64,000 nucleotides of DNA from Mycobacterium sp. 3519A. GTDB lineage: Bacteria > Actinomycetota > Actinomycetes > Mycobacteriales > Mycobacteriaceae. The position numbers and the translations under genes are program-made. This document shows positions 28,615 through 38,012 of this stretch, piece by piece (position 1 is the stretch's first letter; each line of letters begins with the position of its first letter). The stretch spans positions 1,962,888 through 2,026,887 of the forward strand of contig NZ_OESG01000013.1 of NCBI RefSeq assembly GCF_900240945.1, written 5' to 3'. Below the pieces are notes generated by a model, which saw only the letters and a list, made by a program, of their open reading frames with translations, was not told the origin of the DNA and ran no database searches.

Positions 28615-29294
28615 CGACGGCGCCGTTGCTCACCGTGGTGCTGCCCGGCGCCTCCGGGGCAGACGCTCTGGCGGCCGCCGAACTGTACGACGACCCACCG
28701 GAATTGGCGCCGCTGCCAGAAGAGGAGCCGCTGATCGCCAAGTCGGTGGCCAAGCGGCGCAACGAATTCGTCACCGTTCGCTACTGCGCCCGCCAGGCGC
28801 TCGGCGAACTCGGGGTGGCGCCGGTGCCGATCCTCAAGGGGGACAAGGGCGAACCGTGCTGGCCCGACGGCATCGTCGGCAGCCTGACCCACTGCACGGG
28901 CTTTCGCGGCGCGGCGGTCGGCAGAACCGGTGCGGTGCGGTCGGTGGGCATCGACGCCGAACCGCACGACGTGCTGCCCAACGGAGTGTTGGAAGCGATC
29001 AGCTTGCCTGCGGAGCGCGCCGAGCTGGCGACCATGCCGACAGATCTGCACTGGGATCGAATCCTGTTCTGCGCCAAGGAAGCCACCTACAAGGCGTGGT
29101 TCCCGCTGACCCATCGCTGGCTGGGTTTCGAGGACGCCCACATCACGTTCGATGTCGATGAAACCGGCACCGCAGGGGTCTTCGAATCGCGCATCCTCAT
29201 CGACCCGGCCGCCGAACACGGACCGCCGCTGCAGACGCTGTCGGGACGTTGGTCGGTTCGCGACGGCCTCGCGCTGACGGCGATCGTGCTGTGA
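28611..29294 (+). CDS. pptT: 4'-phosphopantetheinyl transferase PptT
   Basis: 227 residues, Sfp type. It transfers phosphopantetheine from CoA to carrier proteins of polyketide synthases and NRPSs used for mycolate-related lipids and siderophores. The magnesium/CoA motifs VGIDAEP (D115, E117) and [11 protein letters not shown] (E157, K161) are intact. It overlaps the metallophosphoesterase (ATGA) and truB (GTGA), so the three are one operon. Length equals that of M. tuberculosis PptT (Rv2794c). Confidence 0.95.
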   Translation: MTTAPLLTVVLPGASGADALAAAELYDDPPELAPLPEEEPLIAKSVAKRRNEFVTVRYCARQALGELGVAPVPILKGDKGEPCWPDGIVGSLTHCTGFRGAAVGRTGAVRSVGIDAEPHDVLPNGVLEAISLPAERAELATMPTDLHWDRILFCAKEATYKAWFPLTHRWLGFEDAHITFDVDETGTAGVFESRILIDPAAEHGPPLQTLSGRWSVRDGLALTAIVL

Positions 29295-30172
29295 CCGAAG
29301 CAGGTCTGGTCGTCGTCGACAAGCCCGCAGGTGTCACCAGCCATGACGTGGTGGGCCGCTGCAGGCGGATCTTCGGCACCCGCAAGGTGGGCCATGCGGG
29401 CACCCTCGATCCGATGGCCACCGGCGTGCTGGTCGTCGGAATTGAAAGGGCCACAAAGATTCTCGGTCTGTTGACCGCGACGGACAAAGCGTATGCCGCC
29501 ACCATCCGGCTGGGCCAGACCACCTCGACCGAGGACGCCGAAGGTGAGCTGCTGCAGTCCGTCTCGGCTCGTGAGGTGACCGATCGGCAGATCGCCGACG
29601 CGATCGCCGCGCTGCGCGGTGAGATCGCTCAGGTGCCGTCGGCGGTCAGCGCCGTGAAAATCGGCGGCAAGCGGGCGTATCAGCTCGTCAGGGAGGGGCA
29701 GACCGTCGAACTCGCGGCACGCAACGTCCGCATCGAGAGGTTCGACGTGCTGGCCGTTCGTCGGCACGGCGACCTGGTCGACGTGGACGTCGAGGTCGAG
29801 TGCTCCAGCGGCACCTACATCCGCGCACTCGCCCGCGACGTCGGCGTCGCGTTGGGGGTCGGTGGTCACCTCACCGCGCTGCGCCGCACCAGGGTCGGCC
29901 GGTTCGGGCTGGATCAGGCCCGCACCCTCGACGAACTGGCCGAGCGTCCGCAGCTGAGCTATTCGTTGGATGCCGCCTGCCTGCAGTCGTTTCCGCGCCG
30001 GACCCTGACCGACGCCGAGGCCGAGGACACCCGGCACGGCAGGGCGCTGAAACCGGCCGGCATCGACGGGGTCTACGCCGCGACGACCGCCGACGGGCAG
30101 GTCCTGGCGTTGTTGACCGACCACGCCACCCGCACCAAGTCGGTGGTAGTGCTACGCCCGGCGACGCTGTGA
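29291..30172 (+). CDS. truB: tRNA pseudouridine-55 synthase
   Basis: 293 residues. It makes pseudouridine 55 in the T-loop of tRNAs. The catalytic Asp is D40 in [21 protein letters not shown] and [14 protein letters not shown] further along are also family motifs. The GTG at 29291 overlaps the pptT stop as GTGA and gives the usual start ([14 protein letters not shown]). A C-terminal domain (about 215-293) of the actinobacterial type follows. Confidence 0.96.
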   Translation: MTEAGLVVVDKPAGVTSHDVVGRCRRIFGTRKVGHAGTLDPMATGVLVVGIERATKILGLLTATDKAYAATIRLGQTTSTEDAEGELLQSVSAREVTDRQIADAIAALRGEIAQVPSAVSAVKIGGKRAYQLVREGQTVELAARNVRIERFDVLAVRRHGDLVDVDVEVECSSGTYIRALARDVGVALGVGGHLTALRRTRVGRFGLDQARTLDELAERPQLSYSLDAACLQSFPRRTLTDAEAEDTRHGRALKPAGIDGVYAATTADGQVLALLTDHATRTKSVVVLRPATL

Positions 30173-30192
30173 GAGGTTTGATCAGGCCCGCC

Positions 30193-30212
30193 TTATCAGC
30201 CTAGGCTGATAA
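30193..30212. promoter_or_regulatory. perfect 20-bp palindrome, candidate MarR operator over -10
   Basis: TTATCAGCCTAGGCTGATAA is fully self-complementary and ends 2 bp before the marR ATG. TAGGCT at its centre (30202-30207) is 7 nt from the ATG, fitting a leaderless -10 box. Binding of the encoded MarR dimer would therefore block the promoter. Confidence 0.7.
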
Positions 30213-30214
30213 TC

Positions 30215-30649
30215 ATGTCCGCCGACACACGCGCCGAGGACGTGGCCAGGGCGCTGTTGCTGTGCGTGGGCCTGCTGCGGCGACGGCTGCGGCAGATCCC
30301 CGTCACCGACGAGCTCAGCTTCCCTCAGACCGCGGCACTGGGCAGGCTCGACCGCTGTGGTCCCGCGACGGCGGCAGACCTCGCCCGCCAGGAACAGATC
30401 AGCCCGCAGTCGATGGGTGCGACGCTGGGCGAACTCGAGACCCGCGGCTTCGTCAAGCGGCAGCCGGACCCCGCTGACGGCAGGCGAATCCTGTTGTCGC
30501 TGAGCGCCGCAGGCAGGCGCGCGCTCAACCGGCGGCGCAACGCGCGCGTGGAACAGCTCGCCAATGGCCTCGCCGAGTTCACCGACGCCGAACTCGAGCA
30601 GCTCGCGGTCGCCGCGCCCCTGATCGAGCGACTGGCGTACCACCTCTAG
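30215..30649 (+). CDS. MarR-family transcriptional regulator
   Basis: 144 residues with a winged-helix MarR domain: dimer helices at the ends and the HTH/wing LARQEQISPQSMGATLGELETRGFVKRQPDPADGRR (about 62-96; the DxR wing motif is DPADGRR). It is the first gene of an operon with the MFS pump that starts at the next base after its stop. The perfect palindrome before it makes repression of both genes the simplest model. The inducing ligand is unknown. Confidence 0.88.
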   Translation: MSADTRAEDVARALLLCVGLLRRRLRQIPVTDELSFPQTAALGRLDRCGPATAADLARQEQISPQSMGATLGELETRGFVKRQPDPADGRRILLSLSAAGRRALNRRRNARVEQLANGLAEFTDAELEQLAVAAPLIERLAYHL

Positions 30650-32329
30650 ATGGCCACGGACCAGCTCGAGGCGACGACCCGCGACAACTACCGGTGGGTC
30701 GCGCTGACCAACACCACCGCGGCGGTGTTCATGTCCGCGCTCGACGGGTCCATCGTGATCATCTCGCTGCCCGCGATCTTTCGCGGTATCCATCTCGATC
30801 CGCTGGCGCCGGCCAACATCGCCTATCTGCTGTGGATGATCATGGGCTACCGGCTGGTGCAGTCGGTGCTCGTCGTCACCCTCGGCCGCATCGGCGACAT
30901 GTACGGCCGGGTCCGGGTCTACAACTTCGGCTTCAGCGTCTTCACGGTCGCGTCGATCCTGTTGTCGTTCGACCCGTTCAGCGGCGCGGCGGCCGCGCAG
31001 TGGCTGATCGGCTGGCGACTGCTGCAGGCCGTCGGCGGGTCCATGCTGACGGCGAACTCGGCGGCCATTCTGACCGACGCCTTCCCGCCCGACCGGCGCG
31101 GTTTCGCGCTCGGCTTCAACCAGGTGGCCGCGTTGGCAGGCCAGTTCATCGGCCTGGTGGCGGGCGGCCTGCTGGCGGCATGGGACTGGCGGGCGGTGTT
31201 CTGGGTCAACGTGCCGGTCGGGGTGTTCGGCACCGTGTGGGCTTACCGGCGGTTGCGCGACAACGGCGAACGCCACCGCGGACGCATCGACTGGTGGGGC
31301 AACATCACTTTCGCAATCGGACTCTCCGCGGTGCTGGTCGCGATCACCAGCGGGATCCAGCCTCACGGCGGACACACCACCGGTTGGCACAGCCCGTTCG
31401 TGCTGACCGCGCTGGCGGCCGGGATACTCCTGCTGATCGCGTTCGTCGTGATCGAAACCCGGGTCGCCGAACCGATGATCCGGCCCAGCCTGTTCCGGAT
31501 CCGCGCGTTCACCGCAGGCAACATGGCGACGCTGGCCGCGGCGCTGGCGCAGGGCGGCCTGCAGTTCATGTTGATCATCTGGCTGCAGGGCATCTGGTTG
31601 CCGCTGCACGGGTACGACTACGCCGAAACACCTTTGTGGGCGGGCATTTTCATGCTGCCCCTGACCGCGGGCTTCCTGGTCGCCGGACCCGCCGCGGGCG
31701 CGCTGTCGGACCGCTTCGGTGCGCGCGGTATCGCGTCGACCGGCATGCTGGCGTTCGGGCTCAGCTTCGTCGGCCTGCTGCTACTGCCGATCAACTTCCC
31801 GTACTGGGCGTTCGCACTGCTGATCGGGCTCAACGGAATCGGCAGCGGCATGTTCGCGGCGCCGAACACGTCGGCGATCATGGGCAGCGTGCCGCCCGAA
31901 GAGCGCGGTGTGGTGTCAGGTATGCGTGCGACGTTCCAGAACAGCGGCACCGCGCTGTCGATCGGGGTGTTCTTCTCGTTGATGATTGTGGGCCTTGCTC
32001 ACACGCTGCCCTCCGCGTTGACCACCGGCCTGCAGGACCAGGGTGTGCCGAACGCCGTCGCCGACCAGGTCGCCGCGCTGCCGCCGGTGTCGACGTTGTT
32101 CGCCGCGGTGCTGGGCGTCAATCCGCTCGAACACCTGCTTGCGCCAAGCGGAGTGCTGACGCACCTGCCCGCCGACAACGTCGCCACGATCACCGGCGGA
32201 GAGTTCTTCCCGCACCTCATCTCGGATCCGTTCCATCACGGACTGATCGTCGTGTTCGGCGTCTCGATCGCCCTCGCCGTGCTGGCCGGTGTGGCCTCGC
32301 TGGCTCGCGGGCGCGCGCCCCGCGGCTAG
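30650..32329 (+). CDS. MFS drug transporter, DHA2/EmrB family
   Basis: 559 residues with 14 predicted helices. Signatures are ALDGSIVIISLPAI (helix 1), GRIGDMYGRVR (motif A) and LLQAVGGSMLTANSAA. The ATG directly follows the marR stop and has no Shine-Dalgarno of its own, indicating coupled translation. Regulated export of a toxic compound is the usual role of such a pair. Its stop shares CTAG with the stop of the convergent mntR gene, an overlap of 4 bp. Confidence 0.87.
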   Translation: MATDQLEATTRDNYRWVALTNTTAAVFMSALDGSIVIISLPAIFRGIHLDPLAPANIAYLLWMIMGYRLVQSVLVVTLGRIGDMYGRVRVYNFGFSVFTVASILLSFDPFSGAAAAQWLIGWRLLQAVGGSMLTANSAAILTDAFPPDRRGFALGFNQVAALAGQFIGLVAGGLLAAWDWRAVFWVNVPVGVFGTVWAYRRLRDNGERHRGRIDWWGNITFAIGLSAVLVAITSGIQPHGGHTTGWHSPFVLTALAAGILLLIAFVVIETRVAEPMIRPSLFRIRAFTAGNMATLAAALAQGGLQFMLIIWLQGIWLPLHGYDYAETPLWAGIFMLPLTAGFLVAGPAAGALSDRFGARGIASTGMLAFGLSFVGLLLLPINFPYWAFALLIGLNGIGSGMFAAPNTSAIMGSVPPEERGVVSGMRATFQNSGTALSIGVFFSLMIVGLAHTLPSALTTGLQDQGVPNAVADQVAALPPVSTLFAAVLGVNPLEHLLAPSGVLTHLPADNVATITGGEFFPHLISDPFHHGLIVVFGVSIALAVLAGVASLARGRAPRG

Positions 32330-33027
32330 CCGACCACCCAGATCGCTTCTGCCGCAGGGCTTCCCAAGTCCACGGTGACTTCCGCGTCGCCGGCGGTTTC
32401 GGGATTGTTGACCGCGACGGAGATCATCCCGGCGAAATCGCGCCTGGCCACCACCCGCAGCCGGGAGTCCAGGCTGATGCCCACAGTGTCGAAGTAGCGC
32501 AACATCTCCGGATCGGCGTCGGAGATGCGGGCCACCGTGCCGGAGTCGCCGTCGCGGCACACCGAAAGTTGCCGCGCGTCGGGTGTCGGCACCTGACCGT
32601 CCTTGGCCGGGATCGGATCGCCGTGCGGATCGCGGGTCGGATGCCCCAGCTTGGCGTCGATGCGGTCCAGCATCCGGTCCGACACCGCGTGCTCGAGCAC
32701 CTCGGCCTCGTCGTGCACCTCGTCCCAGCTGTAGCCGAGTTCGCGGACGAGGAACGTCTCCATCAACCGATGCCTGCGCACCATCGCCAGCGCGGCCGCC
32801 CTGCCCGCGTCGGTCAGCGTGACGGCGCCGTACTTCTCGTGATCAACCAGCCCCTGATCGGCGAGCTTGCGGATGGATTCCGAGGCGGTGGAGGCCGACA
32901 CGCCGATCCGCTCGGCCAACAGCTTGGTGCTGACCTTCTCCAGCGACCACTCCTGAGCGGTCCAGATGACCTTGAGATAGTCCTGAGCAACCGTGGTCAG
33001 GTCACGGGGATCGGGTTCAGGACTCAC
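32326..33027 (-). CDS. mntR: DtxR/MntR-family metal-dependent repressor
   Basis: 233 residues: a DtxR-type winged helix (about 1-75, LTTVAQDYLKVIW...SASTASESIRKLADQGLV), a metal-binding dimerisation domain (about 75-145, RHRLMETFLVRELGYSWDEVHDEAEVLEH) and a C-terminal SH3-like/FeoA domain (about 155-233). It corresponds to Rv2788 (SirR/MntR), a manganese-responsive repressor of Mn uptake. The GTG start has a TAAACT box about 8 nt upstream. No Mn transporter lies nearby. Confidence 0.85.
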   Translation of the reverse strand: MSPEPDPRDLTTVAQDYLKVIWTAQEWSLEKVSTKLLAERIGVSASTASESIRKLADQGLVDHEKYGAVTLTDAGRAAALAMVRRHRLMETFLVRELGYSWDEVHDEAEVLEHAVSDRMLDRIDAKLGHPTRDPHGDPIPAKDGQVPTPDARQLSVCRDGDSGTVARISDADPEMLRYFDTVGISLDSRLRVVARRDFAGMISVAVNNPETAGDAEVTVDLGSPAAEAIWVVG

Positions 33028-33095
33028 GGTTGCAAAGTTTAGGCAATCTTCACCTGATCCGGTGGTCCAGCGGAGCCGGCTGCGTCGGTGCGCCG

Positions 33096-33101
33096 TAGGC
33101 T
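33096..33101 (+). promoter_or_regulatory. -10 box (TAGGCT) for ribF
   Basis: TAGGCT ends 7 nt before the ribF GTG in the 81-bp divergent region with mntR. There is no Shine-Dalgarno, so leaderless initiation is likely. Confidence 0.4.
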
Positions 33102-33108
33102 AGCTGCT

Positions 33109-34083
33109 GTGCAGCGCTGGCGGGGGCAGGAAGACATCCCGACGGACTGGGGCCGATGCGTGGTCACCATCGGCGTGTTCGACGGTGTACATCGCGGGCA
33201 TCAGGAACTGATCAATCACGCCGTGAAGGCAGGCCGCACCCGCGGCGTCCCTTCGGTGCTGATGACCTTCGACCCGCATCCGATGGAGGTCGTGTTCCCC
33301 GGCAGCCATCCCGCGCAGCTGACCACGCTGACGCGGCGCGCCGAACTGGTCGAGGAAATGGGCATCGACGTGTTTCTGGTGATGCCGTTCACCACCGACT
33401 TCATGAAATTGACCCCGGACCGCTACATCCACGAGTTGCTGGTCGAGCACCTGCATGTGGTCGAAGTGGTGGTGGGGGAGAACTTCACGTTCGGCAAGAA
33501 GGCCGCGGGCAATGTCGAAACGCTGCGCAAGGCCGGTGAGCGGTTCGGGTTCGCGGTGCAGGGCATGTCGTTGGTCAGCGAGCACCACCAGAACGAGGAC
33601 ATCACGTTCTCATCGACCTACATCCGGTCCTGCGTGGACGCCGGCGACGTGGTGGCGGCCGCCGAGGCGCTCGGCCGCCCGCACCGGGTGGAGGGTGTGG
33701 TGGTCCGCGGCGAGGGCCGCGGCCAGGTGCTGGGCTTCCCGACCGCCAACGTGGCGCCGCCGATGTACTCGGCGATTCCCGCCGACGGCGTGTATGCCGC
33801 CTGGTTCACCGTGCTGGGCCACGGCCCCATCACGGGCAGCGTCATCCCGGGGGAGCGGTATCAGGCCGCGGTGTCGGTGGGCACCAACCCAACGTTCTCC
33901 GGGCGCACCCGCACCGTGGAGGCGTTCGTCCTCGACACCAGCGCCGACCTGTACGGCCAGCATGTCGCGGTGGATTTCGTGGCCCGGATCCGCGGCCAGG
34001 AGAAATTCGACCGGGTCGAGGATCTGGTCGCGACGATGGGTGAAGACACCGAGCACGCCCGCACGATTCTGTCCGCGACGTGA
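33109..34083 (+). CDS. ribF: bifunctional riboflavin kinase / FAD synthetase
   Basis: 324 residues. It converts riboflavin to FMN and then FAD. The N-terminal nucleotidyltransferase domain has GVFDGVHRGHQELI (about 23-36) and FTFGKKAAG, TYIRS further on. The C-terminal flavokinase domain (about 185-310) has HRVEGVVVRGEGRGQVLGFPTAN and SVGTNPTF. The GTG at 33109 follows a TAGGCT box. rpsO is 94 bp downstream, with another -10-like TAGACT at 34092. Confidence 0.94.
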   Translation: MQRWRGQEDIPTDWGRCVVTIGVFDGVHRGHQELINHAVKAGRTRGVPSVLMTFDPHPMEVVFPGSHPAQLTTLTRRAELVEEMGIDVFLVMPFTTDFMKLTPDRYIHELLVEHLHVVEVVVGENFTFGKKAAGNVETLRKAGERFGFAVQGMSLVSEHHQNEDITFSSTYIRSCVDAGDVVAAAEALGRPHRVEGVVVRGEGRGQVLGFPTANVAPPMYSAIPADGVYAAWFTVLGHGPITGSVIPGERYQAAVSVGTNPTFSGRTRTVEAFVLDTSADLYGQHVAVDFVARIRGQEKFDRVEDLVATMGEDTEHARTILSAT

Positions 34084-34091
34084 CCCGCTGC

Positions 34092-34097
34092 TAGACT
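34092..34097 (+). promoter_or_regulatory. -10 box (TAGACT), possible rpsO promoter
   Basis: TAGACT lies 80 nt before the rpsO start, which would leave a 5' UTR of about 75 nt containing the GGAG Shine-Dalgarno. The UTR is AT-richer than its surroundings. In E. coli the rpsO leader is the site of S15 autoregulation; that is only an analogy here. Confidence 0.3.
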
Positions 34098-34177
34098 TCC
34101 TGCCGACCTGGCGTGTGCTGCAGTTCGCGGTGGCCCGCCTAGAAAATTGTCGCGGACCGATTTGATGGAGTTATTTC

Positions 34178-34447
34178 GTGGCGCTCACTGCCGAACAGAA
34201 GAAAGACATTCTGGGCCAGTACGGCCTGCATGACACCGACACCGGTTCGCCGGAGGCGCAGGTCGCGCTGCTGACCAAGCGCATCTCGGATCTGACCGAG
34301 CACCTGAAGGTGCACAAGCACGACCACCACTCACGTCGTGGGCTGTTGCTGCTGGTCGGGCGCCGTCGTCGGCTGCTCAAGTACGTCGCGCAGGTGGATG
34401 TCGCGCGGTACCGGTCGCTGATCGAGCGGCTGGGTCTCCGCCGCTGA
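34178..34447 (+). CDS. rpsO: 30S ribosomal protein S15
   Basis: 89 residues, normal length. The S15 signature [36 protein letters not shown] is complete. It binds the central domain of 16S rRNA. The GTG start has GGAG 9 nt upstream. Its stop codon lies inside the first copy of a 24-bp tandem repeat. pnp, its usual downstream neighbour, is 1.3 kb away with a methyltransferase gene between. Confidence 0.97.
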   Translation: MALTAEQKKDILGQYGLHDTDTGSPEAQVALLTKRISDLTEHLKVHKHDHHSRRGLLLLVGRRRRLLKYVAQVDVARYRSLIERLGLRR

Positions 34448-34552
34448 GCGGCGAATGGACTCACGCGCTGAGCGGCGAATGGACTCACGCGCTGAGCGGC
34501 GAATGGACTCACGCGCTGAGCGGCGAATGGACTCACGCGCTGAGCGGCGAAT
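34443..34552 (+). repeat. 24-bp tandem repeat spanning the rpsO stop codon
   Basis: Four exact copies of a 24-bp unit beginning GCTGAGCGGCGAATGG occupy 34443-34538, followed by 14 bp of a fifth (34539-34552). The TGA in the first copy is the rpsO stop. Each unit contains CGCTGAGCG, palindromic except for its centre. There are no unique spacers, so it is not a CRISPR array. No T-run follows. Confidence 0.95.
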
Positions 34553-34602
34553 CGAAATCCAGCGGCTGACTAATTGGGCCGGGTTTTGGCGTTGAAGTCC
34601 GT

Positions 34603-35418
34603 GTGACCCAACCCGCATACGTTCTAGGCAGCGACGAACCCGAGATCACTCGGCTACAGGCGCAGGCCGCGATCCTGGCTGAACCGACGGCACTGCTGCT
34701 GCAGCGAGGTGGCATCCGGCCAGGCATGCGGGTGCTTGACCTTGGCAGCGGTCCCGGCGACGTCGCTTTCCTCCTCGCCGAAATGGTCGGCCCGCACGGT
34801 CGGGTGGTCGGCGTCGAGCGGGATGAGGCGCAAGTGGCCGCCGCCAACCAGCGTCGCGATGCGCTTGGATTGGACAACGTCGAGTTTCGCCAGGATGACG
34901 TGCGCAGCTTCGTCGACGATGAGCCCTTCGACGCAGCTGCCTGCCGGCTGCTCCTGCTGCATCTGCCCGACGCGCTCGATGTCCTTGCCCACCACCAACG
35001 CAACCTTCGCCAAGACGGTGTTTTCCTCGCGATCGATTTCGACACCGGTGGTTTGCGCACGTTGCCCGAGGTCGAGTTGTATTCGACCCTAACGGGGTGG
35101 CTGACGGCTGCGTTCGACTATGCGCACGCTGATCTTCGCGTCGGCATGCGCCTTCCGGTGCTTCTTCACCAGGCGGGTTACCGCGATATCGAGTCGCTGG
35201 GAGTGCAGCTCTACTCGTCGCCGGCCAACCTCCTATTGGCCGAGCACCTGGTCGGGGTGGTGAGCGCGATGAAAGACGCGATCGTCGCCTCCGGCGCCGC
35301 AACCGAGGAAGAGATCGGCCTGGACACGCTTGCGCAACGGTTATCAGCTGAGATCGCCGCCTCGAACGCTGTCATCACCATGCCGACCGTGGTCGGCGGC
35401 TGGGCGCGCCGTCCCTGA
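34603..35418 (+). CDS. class I SAM-dependent methyltransferase
   Basis: 271 residues with motif I VLDLGSGPGDVAFLL (44-58), motif II VVGVERDE, an AACRLLLLHLPD segment and a C-terminal helical region. The substrate is unknown; the layout resembles small-molecule methyltransferases. The GTG at 34603 follows the rpsO repeat. Codons such as CTA, CTT and TTA appear more often than in neighbouring genes. It separates rpsO from pnp, suggesting an accessory insertion. Confidence 0.8.
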   Translation: MTQPAYVLGSDEPEITRLQAQAAILAEPTALLLQRGGIRPGMRVLDLGSGPGDVAFLLAEMVGPHGRVVGVERDEAQVAAANQRRDALGLDNVEFRQDDVRSFVDDEPFDAAACRLLLLHLPDALDVLAHHQRNLRQDGVFLAIDFDTGGLRTLPEVELYSTLTGWLTAAFDYAHADLRVGMRLPVLLHQAGYRDIESLGVQLYSSPANLLLAEHLVGVVSAMKDAIVASGAATEEEIGLDTLAQRLSAEIAASNAVITMPTVVGGWARRP

Positions 35419-35723
35419 GCCACTGATTTCGGCGGCGTACCTGCGGCAAGGTAGGATGGCTTCGTTCGCCAGCCGTTTCGGCGCGAACGATCGGTGCGGT
35501 TCTCGCAGTTCCGCGAGCATCGCTCCCGCGTCTCATATCGGACAGTGTCTGGCCCAAGACGTGCCTGAGCGAGCGCGGTCTTCGGTAGTGGCTGCCGGGT
35601 GGCAACCCCGACAGCTTCGATCGATGGCCGTAGCCGCATCCAGGTCGGTGCTTCACCCGCTGTGACGACGCAAAACAGCTGAACAGTGAATGCACTGAAC
35701 CAAGAGAGGCCATACGGACACCC
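35419..35723 (+). other. long leader region upstream of pnp
   Basis: 305 bp with no convincing gene. TAGGAT at 35452-35457 could be the -10 box of a pnp promoter, leaving a 5' UTR of about 260 nt. Short inverted repeats (CTCGC-AGTTCC-GCGAG near 35500, TGCC-GGGT-GGCA near 35590) suggest a structured leader. I see no clear Shine-Dalgarno before the pnp ATG. Confidence 0.4.
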
Positions 35724-38012
35724 ATGTCTGTAGTCGAAATTGAAGACGGCGTGTACGAATCCACCGCCGTGATCGACAACGGGAGCTACGGCACCCGCAC
35801 CATCCGCTTCGAGACCGGGCGACTCGCCCAACAGGCCGCAGGCTCAGCCGTTGCCTATCTCGACGACGAGACCATGCTGCTGTCGGCGACCACCGCCAGC
35901 AAGAACCCTAAAGACCACTTCGACTTCTTCCCGTTGACCGTCGACGTGGAGGAGCGCATGTACGCCGCAGGGCGCATCCCCGGCTCGTTCTTCCGTCGTG
36001 AGGGGCGCCCGTCCACGGACGCGATCCTGACCTGCCGACTGATCGACCGGCCGCTGCGCCCGTCGTTCGTCGACGGCCTGCGCAACGAGATCCAGGTTGT
36101 GGTGACCGTTTTGTCGCTGGACCCACAGGAGCTCTACGACGTCGTCGCGATCAACGCGGCGTCGATGTCCACCCAACTGGCCGGTCTGCCGTTTTCCGGT
36201 CCGATCGGCGCCGTGCGCGTCTCGCTGATCGACGGCACCTGGGTGGCGTTCCCGACCGTCGAGCAGGGCGAGAAGGCCGTGTTCGACATGGTGGTCGCGG
36301 GCCGCGTCCTCGAAGATGGTGACGTCGCGATCATGATGGTCGAGGCCGAGGCCACCGAGAACGTCATCGAGCTCGTCGCCGGCGGCGCGCAGGCGCCGAC
36401 GGAATCCGTTGTCGCCGAAGGCCTCGAGGCCGCCAAGCCGTTCATCAAGGCACTGTGCGCCGCCCAGCAGGAGTTGGCCGACCGCGCCGCCAAGCCGACC
36501 GGCGAGTACCCGGTCTTCCCCGACTACGCGGAAGACGTCTACTACTCCGTCGCCTCGGTCGCGACCGACGCGCTGTCGGAGGCGCTGACCATCGCGGGCA
36601 AGAACGAGCGCAACGACCGCACCGACGAGATCAAGGCCGAGGTGCTCGAGCGGCTGGCCGAGCAGTTCGCGGGCCGCGAGAAGGAGATCGGCGCTGCGTT
36701 CCGGTCGCTGACCAAAAAGCTTGTGCGCCAACGCATCCTGACCGACCACTTCCGCATCGACGGTCGCGGCATCACCGATATCCGCGCGCTTTCCGCCGAG
36801 GTGGCCGTGGTGCCGCGGGCGCACGGCAGCGCGCTGTTCGAGCGCGGCGAGACCCAGATCCTGGGCATCACCACCCTCGACATGATGAAGATGGCCCAGC
36901 AGATCGACTCGCTTGGACCGGAAACCAGCAAGCGCTACATGCACCACTACAACTTCCCGCCGTATTCGACCGGTGAGACCGGTCGCGTCGGTTCGCCCAA
37001 GCGCCGCGAGATCGGCCACGGCGCACTGGCCGAGCGGGCGCTGGTGCCGGTGCTGCCCAGCATCGAGGAGTTCCCGTACGCCATCCGGCAGGTGTCGGAA
37101 GCGTTGGGCTCCAACGGTTCCACGTCGATGGGGTCGGTCTGTGCGTCCACGCTGGCGCTGCTGAACGCCGGTGTGCCGTTGAAGGCACCGGTCGCCGGCA
37201 TCGCGATGGGCCTGGTCTCCGATGACGTCGAGACCGAAGGTGGCGGCACCGAGCGCCGGTTCGTCGCGCTGACCGACATCCTCGGCGCCGAGGACGCGTT
37301 CGGCGACATGGACTTCAAGGTCGCGGGCACCAAGGACTTCGTCACCGCGCTGCAGTTGGACACCAAGCTCGACGGCATCCCGTCGCAGGTGCTGGCAGGC
37401 GCGCTGAGCCAGGCCAAGGACGCGCGGCTGACCATCCTCGAGGTGATGGCCGAGGCCATCGACACCCCCGATGAGATGAGCCCGCACGCTCCGCGCATCA
37501 CCACCATCAAGGTGCCGGTGGACAAGATCGGCGAGGTGATCGGGCCCAAGGGCAAGATGATCAACTCGATCACCGAGGAGACCGGCGCGCAGATCTCCAT
37601 CGAGGACGACGGCACGGTGTTCGTCGGCGCGTCCGACGGGGTGTCCGCGCAGGCCGCGATCGACAAGATCAACGCCATCGCCAATCCTCAGCTGCCCAAG
37701 ATCGGCGAGCGGTTCCTCGGAACCGTGGTCAAGACAACCGATTTCGGTGCCTTCGTGTCGCTGCTGCCGGGACGTGACGGGCTGGTGCACATCTCCAAGC
37801 TCGGCAAGGGCAAGCGCATCGCCAAGGTCGAGGATGTGGTCAAGGTCGGCGACAAGCTGCGCGTGGAGATCGCGGACATCGACAACCGCGGCAAGATCTC
37901 ACTGGTGCTGGTCGCCGAGGAAGAGACAGCGGACACTGCAGCAGATACCGCGGACACCGCCGCCGAGGCACCCGCGGACGCGCCCGCCGATGCCGCGACC
38001 GCCAGCAGCTAG
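35724..38012 (+). CDS. pnp: polyribonucleotide nucleotidyltransferase (PNPase/GpsI)
   Basis: 762 residues. It is a 3'-5' phosphorolytic exoribonuclease; in actinobacteria it was first described as guanosine pentaphosphate synthetase. Two RNase PH domains (about 15-235 and 345-560) flank a helical linker, followed by KH (about 590-650, [19 protein letters not shown]) and S1 (about 660-730, [21 protein letters not shown]). The acidic/Ala C-terminal tail is typical. The pepR start codon lies inside its last codons. Confidence 0.97.
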   Translation: MSVVEIEDGVYESTAVIDNGSYGTRTIRFETGRLAQQAAGSAVAYLDDETMLLSATTASKNPKDHFDFFPLTVDVEERMYAAGRIPGSFFRREGRPSTDAILTCRLIDRPLRPSFVDGLRNEIQVVVTVLSLDPQELYDVVAINAASMSTQLAGLPFSGPIGAVRVSLIDGTWVAFPTVEQGEKAVFDMVVAGRVLEDGDVAIMMVEAEATENVIELVAGGAQAPTESVVAEGLEAAKPFIKALCAAQQELADRAAKPTGEYPVFPDYAEDVYYSVASVATDALSEALTIAGKNERNDRTDEIKAEVLERLAEQFAGREKEIGAAFRSLTKKLVRQRILTDHFRIDGRGITDIRALSAEVAVVPRAHGSALFERGETQILGITTLDMMKMAQQIDSLGPETSKRYMHHYNFPPYSTGETGRVGSPKRREIGHGALAERALVPVLPSIEEFPYAIRQVSEALGSNGSTSMGSVCASTLALLNAGVPLKAPVAGIAMGLVSDDVETEGGGTERRFVALTDILGAEDAFGDMDFKVAGTKDFVTALQLDTKLDGIPSQVLAGALSQAKDARLTILEVMAEAIDTPDEMSPHAPRITTIKVPVDKIGEVIGPKGKMINSITEETGAQISIEDDGTVFVGASDGVSAQAAIDKINAIANPQLPKIGERFLGTVVKTTDFGAFVSLLPGRDGLVHISKLGKGKRIAKVEDVVKVGDKLRVEIADIDNRGKISLVLVAEEETADTAADTADTAAEAPADAPADAATASS

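Noticed and set aside
34443-34552. CRISPR array
   Set aside because: The units are contiguous with no unique spacers and no cas genes are present; it is a simple tandem repeat. The same applies to 60806-60959.
35844-37790. 648-codon open frame antisense to pnp
   Set aside because: Long antisense frames are normal in DNA of this GC content. The translation is Arg/Gly/His-rich with no domain, and pnp on the other strand is unmistakable.
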